Of a stretch of DNA of 64,000 bases, positions 1 through 9,294 are shown piece after piece. A program made the translations under genes and the position numbers. The notes under the pieces were generated by a model, which saw only the letters and a program-made list of their open reading frames with translations, had not been told where the DNA came from and searched no databases. This DNA comes from Solanum dulcamara (lineage: Eukaryota; Streptophyta; Magnoliopsida; Solanales; Solanaceae), in NCBI RefSeq assembly GCF_947179165.1, contig NC_077247.1, positions 47,412,935-47,476,934 of the forward strand, in the 5' to 3' direction. Numbering within the stretch: the stretch's first letter is position 1; each line of letters starts with the position of its first letter.

Positions 1-340
1 AAATTTTTTTTTTATTAAAAGGAGATGTTTATTTATTTAATATTATGCATCATAGTACACAAAAGTAGCTATATTGCTGCTAGCATAAGATTGTTTCGGC
101 TTAATAATATGTGTACAACCTAAATAACATAACGACTTATGTCTTACAAAAGAAGTTTCTTTCATGTCTGCTTTCAAAGTGTTTCTAATAAACATGTGAG
201 GAATGTTCGATCAATTAAAAAATGCTCCATTTCTAGATCATTAATTTAATATATAGTACACCATATAACTCTTTATAGTTCAATAGTTATATTTGTTTAA
301 TGTTATTAAAGTTAAATCCAATTTTCTTCTAAGGTGATAT
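1..340. other. AT-rich flank, no gene seen
   Basis: No convincing coding region or recognisable element. The sequence leads into the distal upstream module of ERF-A. Confidence 0.5.
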
Positions 341-344
341 ATAT

Positions 345-1200
345 ATATATATAAAGAATGGTTGCTTTAATTTGTAATAAGGGCACTTGTCATGTTGAAA
401 AAATAAAAAAAGACAAAAAGATATTCAGTCATACAACATCAGTTATAAATATAATTTTTTATCATTTGATCGCTAAAAAAATTCTGTTTCAAATAAGTTA
501 TTGTCGACTTTAGCTTAGGAATTTTTAGGTGTCACCTTCCTTATACTAATAAATTTCATTTTTTTAGTGATTCACTTATCTTTGAGTATTGCTGTTTGGT
601 TATATGATTAATTAAAATATTTTTTGGTTAACGTAGCGGACTTGAAGAGAATTCCCAAGCCAAAATTCACATAATATTAGCTTTTAGGTAACTAGTCAGA
701 GTAATAACTACCCATTAGTCATTATTGAATAATTATTTTTGCAAAATAATTTTTCGGATAACTATTTAAAATGACTATTGAAAGATTAGCACGTCATTCT
801 TGCATCATTATATTTGGTTTCTATGTATTATTGTAATTAATATGCCAAAATGTAGCTAAATGTAAAGTATAACTTTCTATTTATAAAATTATGCAGTCTT
901 TAATTTTATTTTTTGTCGATCTTAGGAATTTTGACTAAATTAAGATTATATTTTCATGTTTATAATTGATATAAGTAATGGATTTCCTTCCTATTAGCAT
1001 GTTGTAGTTTTTTAAATGCATTTTATTTTATTTAACCCTTGAATTTTTATTTTTAAAAATCAACTATTTATTGGATATTGCATCAATCCTAAAAAAAATT
1101 TAAACTATAGCAATCACAATTAATAATTTATGTTAGCTTATTATAATATATATTCATTTTTTTAATCGTTTAGTTAGCTATTTTCTGATACGTGCATGCA
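345..1200 (+). repeat. Distal upstream module M1 of the ERF family (ERF-A copy)
   Basis: Non-coding block that recurs in the same order ahead of other cluster members: about 13340-13925 (continued after 19952), 20930-21810 and, in part, 41130-41700. Landmarks are a 'gttgctttaattt' start, an A-rich stretch with 'agacaaaaag', a 'gtgtcacc' segment and a closing 'tttatgttagcttatta'. The retained order shows that whole gene-plus-flank units were duplicated. Some copies carry 'gacgagctttgac' followed by 'gtgtcacc', which contains a W-box-like TTGAC core; a regulatory role is only inference. Confidence 0.65.
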
Positions 1201-1925
1201 TAACTTCAAAAGAAATATATGATCTATTGATTATACAAAGACGACGCAAAATGATAGGTTTACTTTTTATTAAACTGATATAATGATTATATTTATCGTA
1301 GATATAATATGTAATTTACGGTGTCAACTTAATTAATCGTTATATTTTGTCTTACTATTTTTTTCGGTAGTTATCTATTTGTCTTAATTACATATAATAC
1401 ACAGTCCACTTAAAAAGAAATATATGATTTATTGATTATATAACGAAGGCGCAAAACTATAGAATTACTTAAATAGATATAATGATTATAATTATCGTAG
1501 ATATAATTTGTAATTTACGGCGTCAACTTAATTATTGGTTATATTTGTCTTACATATAATACACAATCTACTTATAAATAGACAAAATATTCTATTATTG
1601 AGAAATATTAAGTCGATAAATCTTTGCTTTTAACCTATCAACTATAAAAATATAAAATATTTTTGGATCAAAGGAAGACGTTGTTCGACGGCGCAAAAAA
1701 ATAGAATTACTTTTTATTAAACTGATATAATGATTATATTTATAGTAGATATAATATGTAATTTACGGCGTCAACTTAATTATGGGTTATATTTGTCGTA
1801 CATATAATACACAATCTACTTATAAATAGGCAAATTTTCTATTATTGAAAAATATTAAGTCGACAAATCTTTGCTTTTAACCTATCAACTATAAAAATGC
1901 AAAATATTTTTGGATCAAAATATTA
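1190..1925 (+). repeat. Module M2 of the ERF upstream region, tandemly triplicated
   Basis: Three imperfect copies of one block lie in a row. The landmark 'gtaatttacgg' occurs at about 1311, 1510 and 1758, so the spacing is about 199 and 248 bp. Each copy has 'tatatgat(c/t)tattgattata', then 'gatataat', the landmark and 'gtcaacttaatta'. Single copies precede ERF-B (near 20098), ERF-D (41841), ERF-E (44339) and the ghost locus (49531). Only ERF-A has three. Confidence 0.7.
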
Positions 1926-2213
1926 AAGAAAAACATTGTTATTCCATTATTTATTAAGGACATTTTAAATTATTTTTTGAAGAATAAAAAGATCAAATTA
2001 AATAGCCAAAGGAAAAGGATTTTAGCTTCGTTTTTTGTGAGGGGGTGGGATGTGGCTCGTTGTAAAATAGATGAAGACAATTGGGCACGCAGTTTCACAA
2101 GAGTAGAAACATACGAATGTGTATGTACCACTCTCCACGTAAGATGAAAATGCCGCCTGTTTTAAAACAATTTAGATGTTTTTCAAAACAACTCATAAAT
2201 TCCTCGGGAGACA

Positions 2214-3100
2214 TCTACATATAAACCACTCTCCCTTTTCCTTCTCCATTCACTCATTCTTCTTTTCACAAAAAAAATAATTCCTGTGGTAGGAGTCAGG
2301 TCTGCGTACACTTTATCCTCCCCAAATCCCACGTGTGAGATTTTACTGGGTTGTTGTTGTTGTGTTTATATAAACCATTTTCCTCTTTCTTCTTTGCTCA
2401 CTCTTTCTTCTTTGCTCACTCTTTCTTCTTTTCACACAAAATAAACTAATTAATGAGAGTCATTTAAAATCACTTTCCATTTTCCTTCTATCTATTTACC
2501 CATTCTTCTTTTCACGCAAAATAAAATAATTCCTAAGAGTCATCTGTATAAACCACTCTCCTTCTTCCTTTTCTGTTTACACATTCTTCTTTTCACAAAA
2601 AAATAATCTTTGAGGCATTTATATAAACCTTATTTCTTTTTTCTTCTTTGCTCACTCATTCTACTTTTTGCACAAAATAAAATAATTCTTGAGAGTTATT
2701 TATATAAATCACTCTCAGTCTTCCTTCTCTATTCGCTCATTCTTCTTTTCACACACACAAAAAAACTTCTTGGGAAGCGTTTATATAAATTATTTTTCCT
2801 CTTCGTTCTTTGCTCACTCATTCTTCTCTTCAAATACAAAAAAAAAAATCTTGATAGACTTCTATACAAATCACTCTCCTTCTTCCTTCTTTATTCGCTC
2901 ATTCTTTTTTTTACCAACAAAAAAAAAAGAAGTTTCTTGACAAACCTCTATATAAATCACTCTCCCTCTTCCTTCTTTGTTTGCTCATTCTTCTTTTTAC
3001 AAAATCAATTTCTTGAAAGATATCTGTATAAACCACTTTTTCTATTTTTTTTTTGTTTGCTCATTCTTCTCTTCACCCAAAAGAAAAAAGTTTCCTTTCA
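2214..3100 (+). promoter_or_regulatory. Tandem array of about ten core-promoter-like units upstream of ERF-A
   Basis: Each unit carries a TATA-like box, then 'CACTCTCC', a CT-rich stretch, 'GCTCACTCATTCTTCT', 'TTCACA', an A-rich tract and 'TTCTTGAGAG'. TATA-like boxes are at about 2218, 2367, 2463 (degenerate), 2547, 2620, 2701, 2782, 2863, 2949 and 3027. In the central part they are exactly 81 bp apart. ERF-C, D and F have a single copy of the same order (TTGAGAAA, TATATAAA, CACTC, CTCACT.AGTCTTC) just before the gene, so the repeated unit is the ancestral core promoter with the start of its leader. Because 81 is a multiple of three, the array also gives a long open frame with a 27-residue repeat and no ATG start; I regard that as spurious. 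Confidence 0.8.
2285..2363 (+). mobile_element. SINE 3' tail fragment (TS-like) inside the promoter array
   Basis: The stretch reads like the 3' end of Solanaceae TS-type SINEs: 'ggtctgcgtaca', then 'cctccccaaatccca', 'gtgagattttactggg' and a (TTG)n tail. The 5' part with the Pol III boxes is absent. It interrupts a core-promoter unit between its A-rich tract and the next TATA box at 2367. I did not identify a target-site duplication. Confidence 0.65.
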
Positions 3101-3108
3101 TTTTTCAG

Positions 3109-3681
3109 ATGACACCAAGGAAAATTAGCAACACAGCAATTCCCTCAATGGAGATGCGATATAAGGGTGTGAGGAAGCTTCCATGTGGGGGCTATGCAGC
3201 TGAGATGAAAGATTCCAGCCAGAGAAGATTTGTCTGGCTGGGAACCTTTGATACCGCTGAAGAAGCTGCTAGGGCTTATGATACGGCAGCCAGGCGGTAT
3301 CTCGACCCCAGAACCATAATTAATTTTCCTCCGTTAACTGATAAGGATGGCCTCGAAAGAACCAGAAATTATCTCCACAAGCTTAATCGTAAGGATGTCA
3401 TTATGAATTATTCTAACAACGCTATCGGATCGTCTTCTAGATCAGGCGGAGGTGCAGTGAGGTTTCCGATGCCAAATCATGATTTTCGTCGTTTCACAAC
3501 TATCACCGGAGCTTCTGTTGTGATGTCGATGGTGCGAGATAACAACTTATTAGAGGCTTTGATGAAAGAAGGAGTGATACTTCCGGACCCGGAGATCATG
3601 GGGGTCGGCGGCGCTAACGATGGCAACAATACTCAGCCTCTCAATCTTGAACTCACCCTTGCACCGCCAGGGAGCATGTAA
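3109..3681 (+). CDS. ERF-A: small AP2/ERF factor with altered DNA-contact residues and C-terminal EAR-like motif
   Basis: An intron-free frame of 190 codons starting at the first ATG after the promoter array; the sequence just before it is TTTTTCAG. One AP2/ERF domain spans about residues 17-74, with the conserved WLGTFDT and [11 protein letters not shown] segments. In AtERF1 structural numbering the DNA-facing residues are changed: Arg147 is Lys, Arg152 is Leu, Trp154 is Cys, Lys156 is Gly and Arg170 is Phe; Arg150 is kept. The C-terminus LNLELTLAPPGSM has the LxLxL form of EAR motifs, which in other ERFs recruit TOPLESS corepressors. The middle (Ser-rich, then FRRF and GVILPDP) is shared only with ERF-B. 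It is likely a nuclear factor, but ordinary GCC-box binding is doubtful. The frame is intact. Confidence 0.85.
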   Translation: MTPRKISNTAIPSMEMRYKGVRKLPCGGYAAEMKDSSQRRFVWLGTFDTAEEAARAYDTAARRYLDPRTIINFPPLTDKDGLERTRNYLHKLNRKDVIMNYSNNAIGSSSRSGGGAVRFPMPNHDFRRFTTITGASVVMSMVRDNNLLEALMKEGVILPDPEIMGVGGANDGNNTQPLNLELTLAPPGSM

Positions 3682-4683
3682 AACAATCTACTTTTTGTTG
3701 CTCGATCTGAATATCAATGAAAAAGCTAGAGCTCTTTTTTTTTTGTGGTTATTTTTATGTTTTTGTAAACAGGAATGTGGCATGTTGTAATCATTTCTTA
3801 TATATGTATCTCCTGAAATATTAATTTAGAAATTTCTTTACTTTCTTCATTGTATTACCCTTTTTTTTTTTGGAGGGGGGGGGGGGGGTGTTCAGTTTCT
3901 GTTGGATGAATTTGTATTTGTTTGTTCGATCGGAAACGGAAAAGACATGAGGAAAAACTGAATTGGAACCCTGTGGACTGAGGGAGGTTGTTTTGTCCTT
4001 CAGTTTCAGCTAAAGTAGCAAATTAACACGTATAGAACAGGGGCTTTAATTTGTCATGCTCTAGTATTTTTTTGACTTCTCATGAAGAATTTGTTTATAT
4101 GAATGAATAATGTGACAAAACCTAAGCAAACAACTCTGCGTTTTAATTTATGTGAAGGTATCAGGAGTATGAGGTCAAAATATACTTAATTTTGATTAAG
4201 TTGGGATATAGATTCTTCAATAGTTTTTAAAATAAAATTTATATATTTTTAAAAACTACATGAAAAATACTATAAATAATCATCGTAAATGATTCGTAAT
4301 ATTTTTCAAAATGGTCGAGAAAATTGTATACAGAAAAAAGAAAAACAATTTAGTTGGCCCTAAATAATAACACCTAACTCACATAAAATGAAAAAGGGAG
4401 TAGTTTTTATGGTGTGCACAGATGAGATTAGTAATTGGACTTTAACACAACTATTTATTTGATGAATTAATGTCACAAGTCTTTTTATATTGTTATAAAC
4501 GTAAGTGAATTGAAACGAATTTCAATTTTTCTTTTTTAATCTTATGACTTAGCTTGATTACAAACATTAGTACAGTTACACTACCATTGGTATTAACTGG
4601 AAGCATGTTTCTATGCAAAAATTGATCAGATCGTACTTCTTAGTTCTCCGAAATTTAAGTGTTAGTTATAGGTCAATTACTAG
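3682..4683. other. 3' flank of ERF-A
   Basis: No gene. It includes a T11 tract followed by a 14-G homopolymer (3875-3888). The segment from about 3900 to 4120, with 'cagctaaagtagcaaattaacacgta', matches the 3' flank of ERF-B at about 23640-23830. The part from about 4560, including 'gatcagatcg', matches the downstream modules at about 38640, 43310 and 50480. Confidence 0.6.
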
Positions 4684-5290
4684 TAGGGGTGTTCAAAACC
4701 GAATCGTAATTGATAAGTAAGTCGCAAAATTGGCTTATTGGTATTGGATTATCGTGGTGTTCAAAACCGAATCGTAATTGATAAGCAAGTCGCAAAATTG
4801 GCTTATTGGTATTGGATTATCGAATAAACGATTGGTGAACGGATTAAAATTTTATAATTAACGATTTATTGGTGTGGTGGCAAATTATTAAATTTTCTTA
4901 TCAGATAAACCGTTAACCTGTTAAGAATTACCATATACTTACACTTCTTTTTCAATCTGTAGCCAATTGACATGAGTCTTTTGCTCTGGTTGTGTGCAAT
5001 TCTGTAAAAATATGAGTCACCAAGTTGAAGCTAATGTATCCTTGACATTTACTTCAGCTCCACATTTTCAATGTCAACTGAATTTCTTTCTCGTTGTCAA
5101 ATAGTCTACGAACTTCTTATGGATTATCCGATACATCGCCCGATAACCGTTTGATAATTGGTAATATGTTACTGAACCAATCGATATCTTATAGGTTGTC
5201 TAGCGGATTAGTAAATTTAAAAAATCGATATCCGATTAGCTAAACCGTTAAGTGAAATTATTCATCCGATCTGCCCGATAAACATACCTA
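4684..5290. mobile_element. Non-autonomous hAT-type element with internal tandem duplication
   Basis: The left end is TAGGGGTGTTCA and the right end CATACCTA, imperfect inverted repeats. It is flanked by an 8-bp target-site duplication ATTACTAG (4676-4683 and 5291-5298). About 66 bp beginning 'ggtgttcaaaaccgaatcg' is repeated in tandem near the left end. The paralogous flanks at about 38730 and 50570 show the empty site. There is no transposase. Confidence 0.85.
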
Positions 5291-5298
5291 ATTACTAG

Positions 5299-7090
5299 TT
5301 ATTATATTCATAAAAGAAAGAACTGAATATTACTCGATGCATACACATTTAATACAAATTTGTTTCATCTATTTCCCTTATCGTCTTTGATGTCAATATT
5401 CCCTAAGCTCGTTTTTTTTAATACCATAGTTATAAGGAATTTTTTACAGAAATACACGACATATAAAATCATATTTTCTAAAAATTCATACCATTTCATA
5501 ATATTTCAATAATCTCTTATTTTATATTTCTCTCACCAACCTCTTGATACACGACCCTTCATGTTCCTCTAAAATATCTGACATGCTAAATTTACTCCTA
5601 AACTAGAGGCTATATTCCCACGTCTGTTTTACAACTTCCTTTTCAAATTTTATTCATTATGATCGAAACATAAGAAAATTGAAGAAAATTGTCATTTTCA
5701 TCTTCATTCCTCCTTTTCAATTTCTTTGGTTGTTGTTGAAGTTCTTTATCTTCTTCGTTCATTTCGGTGCTAATATGGACTCTAATCCATTATTTAGTGT
5801 CGGTCTTACACAAATAGGTGATCCTTCTCAAGTCTCTGATAAATGCGAAGTTGTTCATGAAATTGGTGTTCTTTTTTAGTCGAAAAATCTTGTACAAACA
5901 GAGGAAGTTTCCCAAAATAAAGAACTTTCTCAAGTTGAAGAAGTTCATCAAGTTCTCCCTCAGAGGCGTGGTTTTTCTTCGTTGAGGTAGGGTTTCGTGA
6001 AAAAGATCTAAAAAAAATCATAGCGCTAAAAAAATTCATGATCCATCAACAACAGAAATCGAAGAAACCTGATACAAATAATCAAATTTGATACTAGGAA
6101 ATTTGAAATCTGAGATGTTGAAAACTTGATACAATTAAACTTGATTCAAAAAAATAAAAACTGCATACAAAGAATCAAACTTGATACAAAGGAAAATAGA
6201 AGTATGTAGTTGAACTTGATACAAGGAAATTTGAAGTATAAGTTTTACTTAATACAAGGAAGTCTGAGATGTTTGAAAGTTGATACAATTAAATTTGATT
6301 AAAAAAAAAATTGATATAAAGAATCAAATTTGATACAAGGAGAATAGAAGTATGTATGTAACTTGATACAAGGAAAACTGAGAGTTTGAAACTTGATACA
6401 ATTAAACTTGATTCAAAAAAAAAAACTTCATAAAAAGAATCAAACTTGATACACAGGAAAATAGAAGTATATAGTTGAACTTGATACAAGGAAATCTGAG
6501 ATGTTTGAAACTTGATATAATTAAATTTTATTCCAAAATTTTTTTTTGATATAAAGAATCAAATTTGATAATTGGAGAATATAAGTATATAGTTTAAATT
6601 GATACAAAGAAAACTTTTTGAATTTTTCTTCACGAATGTTTATGGGAATCGAATTCAAATTTTGAAACTGATTTTGAAAAGAATCCGTTACATTGTCATG
6701 GAGAGAATTTGAATGACAATTAATTTGTGTGATTTTTGGGATTGAATAATTGATTTCCATTTTTTTTTAAAACTCAATTGACAACTTTTTTTATGTATCA
6801 AGTTGTGCCTACCTATATATCCCGAATGGACACTTTTTAAGGGATTTTTGTAAAATTGAAAACGATAGAAACAAATGAAAATTTACTCCTTACAGTATGA
6901 AATTCCTAAAAATTGTACTAATTATAAATATTTCGTGTTGTGAACCAAGCCAACTTTATACGGGCCTATTTAATTAGAAGTGCTAAATGAGGCTGATTCA
7001 ATTGGAATTATTGAGAATTTAAAATGATGGAAAGTTTTATTTGAGGATCCAGACTCAATCATGTGGATGGTTAAAAAGGACTACCAGGGG
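5299..7090. other. Intergenic region with a tandem array, no supported gene
   Basis: The first part continues the ERF downstream module to about 5400. From about 5430 to 6900 the sequence is of different character, with the array listed separately. Short open frames around 5680-6040 have no recognisable domain. The outer parts ('aaggaattttttacag' near 5435 and its approximate complement near 6890) could be the ends of a larger element, but I could not fix them. Confidence 0.4.
6060..6620. repeat. Minisatellite-like array, unit about 113-153 bp
   Basis: At least four imperfect units. The landmark 'cttgatacaattaaacttgatt' or close variants occur at about 6124, 6277, 6390 and 6509, and each unit carries two or three 'TTGATACAAGGA'-like words. 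No conserved coding frame. Confidence 0.65.
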
Positions 7091-7097
7091 TTAGAAG

Positions 7098-8022
7098 TAA
7101 GGGTGACAATTTCAGTCCGTTTAAGTAAAATAAATTCATTTAGCTCATATTTATTTAAATGGATCACTTATATTTTTTAAATGGGTAAATATGAATTGAC
7201 TTATTTCAAAAGCTCATACTAATATGAATAAAGTGGGTAAAATATAAATATCCATGTAAACCCTTAGATCACCCACTTATAATAATAATTTCTAATTGCA
7301 CTAAAAAAAATTATATATATATTTTTTTAAAAAATAAAATTGGGGTGGGAGGGTGGAGGGTGGGTGGTTTGTTTTTTTGAAAATTTTAAGAAAAAATTTT
7401 AAAAATATTTGGCGGGGGGGTGGGGTAAGGGATCTAGGTTAGGGGTGGGTGGGAGGGGGCCGAGAAAAGTTTTTCTTTTTGATTTGTTTTTAAAATGGGG
7501 GTGGGGTGAGGGTAGGGGGAGTCCGGGTGGGGTTGGGGTAGGGTGATGGACGGGGGGTGGGCAATTTTTTTTCTTTTTAGATTATTTTAATTTTCTTTAA
7601 AAAATTGTGGTAGGGGTCTGAGTGAGGGGTGGGAGGGACGAGGGTTGGGGGTGGACAAAATTTTTTTTAAAAAAATTTGGGTGATGGAGATAGGAAGTGA
7701 GCGAAAAATTTGGTTAGTGGGTAAGGTGTGGAGGTGGGGGTTACGGGGTAGAAGAAAAATTAAATTTTATTTTTGTATGAAAAATTGATTGTTTAAAAAA
7801 TAATAATTTAGGGGTGGGTTGGGGGTTGTATGGTTAGAGCAATAACAATTTTACTTTGATATAATATTTTTTGGGGTTTATGAGATTAAAGTGAGTTAGA
7901 TGATTTTTATCCAAACCATATTTGACCAAATTCATATTATCCATATTTATATTGGTGAATTTTAATCCAATCCATATTCAATCTATCCAAATCCAATCCA
8001 ATTCAACCATTTGCGATCCCTA
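7098..8022. mobile_element. Possible hAT-like element with G-rich core
   Basis: The ends are TAAGGGTGACAATTTC and, reverse-complemented from the right, TAGGGATCGCAAATGG, which resemble common plant elements ending in TAGGGGTGGCAA. The right arm has the usual 'ccaatccaattc' runs. I found no clean 8-bp target-site duplication, so both the boundaries and the class are tentative. Confidence 0.4.
7340..7830 (+). repeat. Strand-asymmetric G-rich tract with G-quadruplex-type motifs
   Basis: About 490 bp of repeated GGGTGGG/GGTGGGG words on the + strand, separated by T- or A-rich spacers. At 7342-7364 there are five G-runs of three or more with loops of one to four bases. There is very little C on this strand. 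Confidence 0.75.
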
Positions 8023-8025
8023 TTC

Positions 8026-9290
8026 AAAAGGAACAAGATTATACGAATTGTGATGCTTAATGTTATCTCTCATCTCTATATCTAATTTTCAGAGACTTTT
8101 TCCCATCCTAGCACCCCCCCCCCCCCCTTTGCTAAGTAACTTCTTTTTTTTTATAAAAAAAATATGTATAAAATCTATATATAATATAATCGAGAAACAT
8201 AGACAAGGTGATATGACATCTCTCTATGACCTCTATTTGTATTTATCTTTTTTCTCCTTTTTTATTTTTTTTTCTTATTTCAATTAATTATAGTATTGTA
8301 AAAGTAAATTACTTAATTTATTACAAATAAATATTTTATTAATGGAGGGACATTTAAAACAAAGACTCTTCACATGACCATTTAGAAGAAGTAATTATTC
8401 ATAACTTGCATATCTTTAATTTCTACTCTTAATAAATTTATTTATTTTTTTCTCTTTTTTTTCTTTCTTCTAATCATAAAATGATAATATTTTAAGAATT
8501 TATATTTTATTATTTAATGTATTTACAAGAAGTAATTACCCATGATTTACACCTCTTTAATTTTTACTTTTAACAATATTCATAACCCCCATATTTTTCA
8601 TGTCCATAACCTCCAAACTTAAATTTGTAAGTTTATGGTGTCTTGTGGTATTCCTCTATTTACCTGTATATATATATTCATATTTAGTTTTATGAACATT
8701 CACATTCAAGACCATCATTTCTCCTCTTCATCATATTGATTTGTGAATGAAGTAACATGTAACAAAAAAGAAGTATATGAAGGTAAGAAATGTTTTATTT
8801 TCAAGTCTTTCTTTTCGTTTTCTCTATTTTGCCTATATAAATTCATATTTAGTTTCATGGAGATTCACATTCAAGATTATCTTTTCTTTTATTCAATATA
8901 TTGGTTTGTGATTTGACTCACATATAACAAAGAAGAAGTACATGAAGGTAAGAAATATTTCATTCTCAAGTCTTTCTTTTTATCTTTATACTTACATGCT
9001 TGCTTACATAATTTATTTATTATCATCCTCCAAGAAAGTATGATAGTGATTGTTTTCTCTAACAATCAGTTTGCAGTTGACACTAACATTATAATCATCT
9101 ACTGTAGTTTGATTACAATAATTGTTAGATTTGAAGATATGGTTATTTTTTATTGTTAGTAAAATTTAAAATATAATTTGTAGATATATTGTATAATTTA
9201 GATTTCTTTCTTTTGATATGATTATGTTTTAATTGGTATAATATTTTATTTATTCATAATTACGTTAAAAAAATTTATTCAATTTGTAGC
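8026..9290. other. AT-rich intergenic region
   Basis: No gene recognised. It contains a 14-C homopolymer (8114-8127) and the tandem duplication listed separately. Short open frames here are low-complexity. Confidence 0.5.
8655..8990. repeat. Tandem duplication, unit about 165-170 bp
   Basis: Two adjacent copies begin with 'tattcatatttagttt' or 'attcatatttagtttcatgg' and end with 'aagtcttt'. Both contain 'attcacattcaaga', 'tttgtga' and 'atgaaggtaagaaat'. Identity by eye is roughly 75-80%. There is no coding content. Confidence 0.65.
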
Positions 9291-9294
9291 ATAT

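Noticed and set aside
2977..3108. 44-codon N-terminal extension of ERF-A
   Set aside because: The extended frame begins with TTG inside the promoter array. The ATG at 3109 matches the start of ERF-B.
3100..3111. TTTTCAG directly before the ATG of ERF-A, B, D and E as a 3' splice site
   Set aside because: In ERF-D the TATA box is only about 95 bp upstream, leaving too little room for a leader exon plus intron. ERF-C and F lack it. More likely a conserved start context.
2610..3128. 172-codon frame with a 27-residue hydrophobic repeat
   Set aside because: It starts at TTG, not ATG, and arises because the promoter unit is 81 bp, a multiple of three. The DNA repeats TATA boxes and CT-rich leader; there is no sign of coding constraint.
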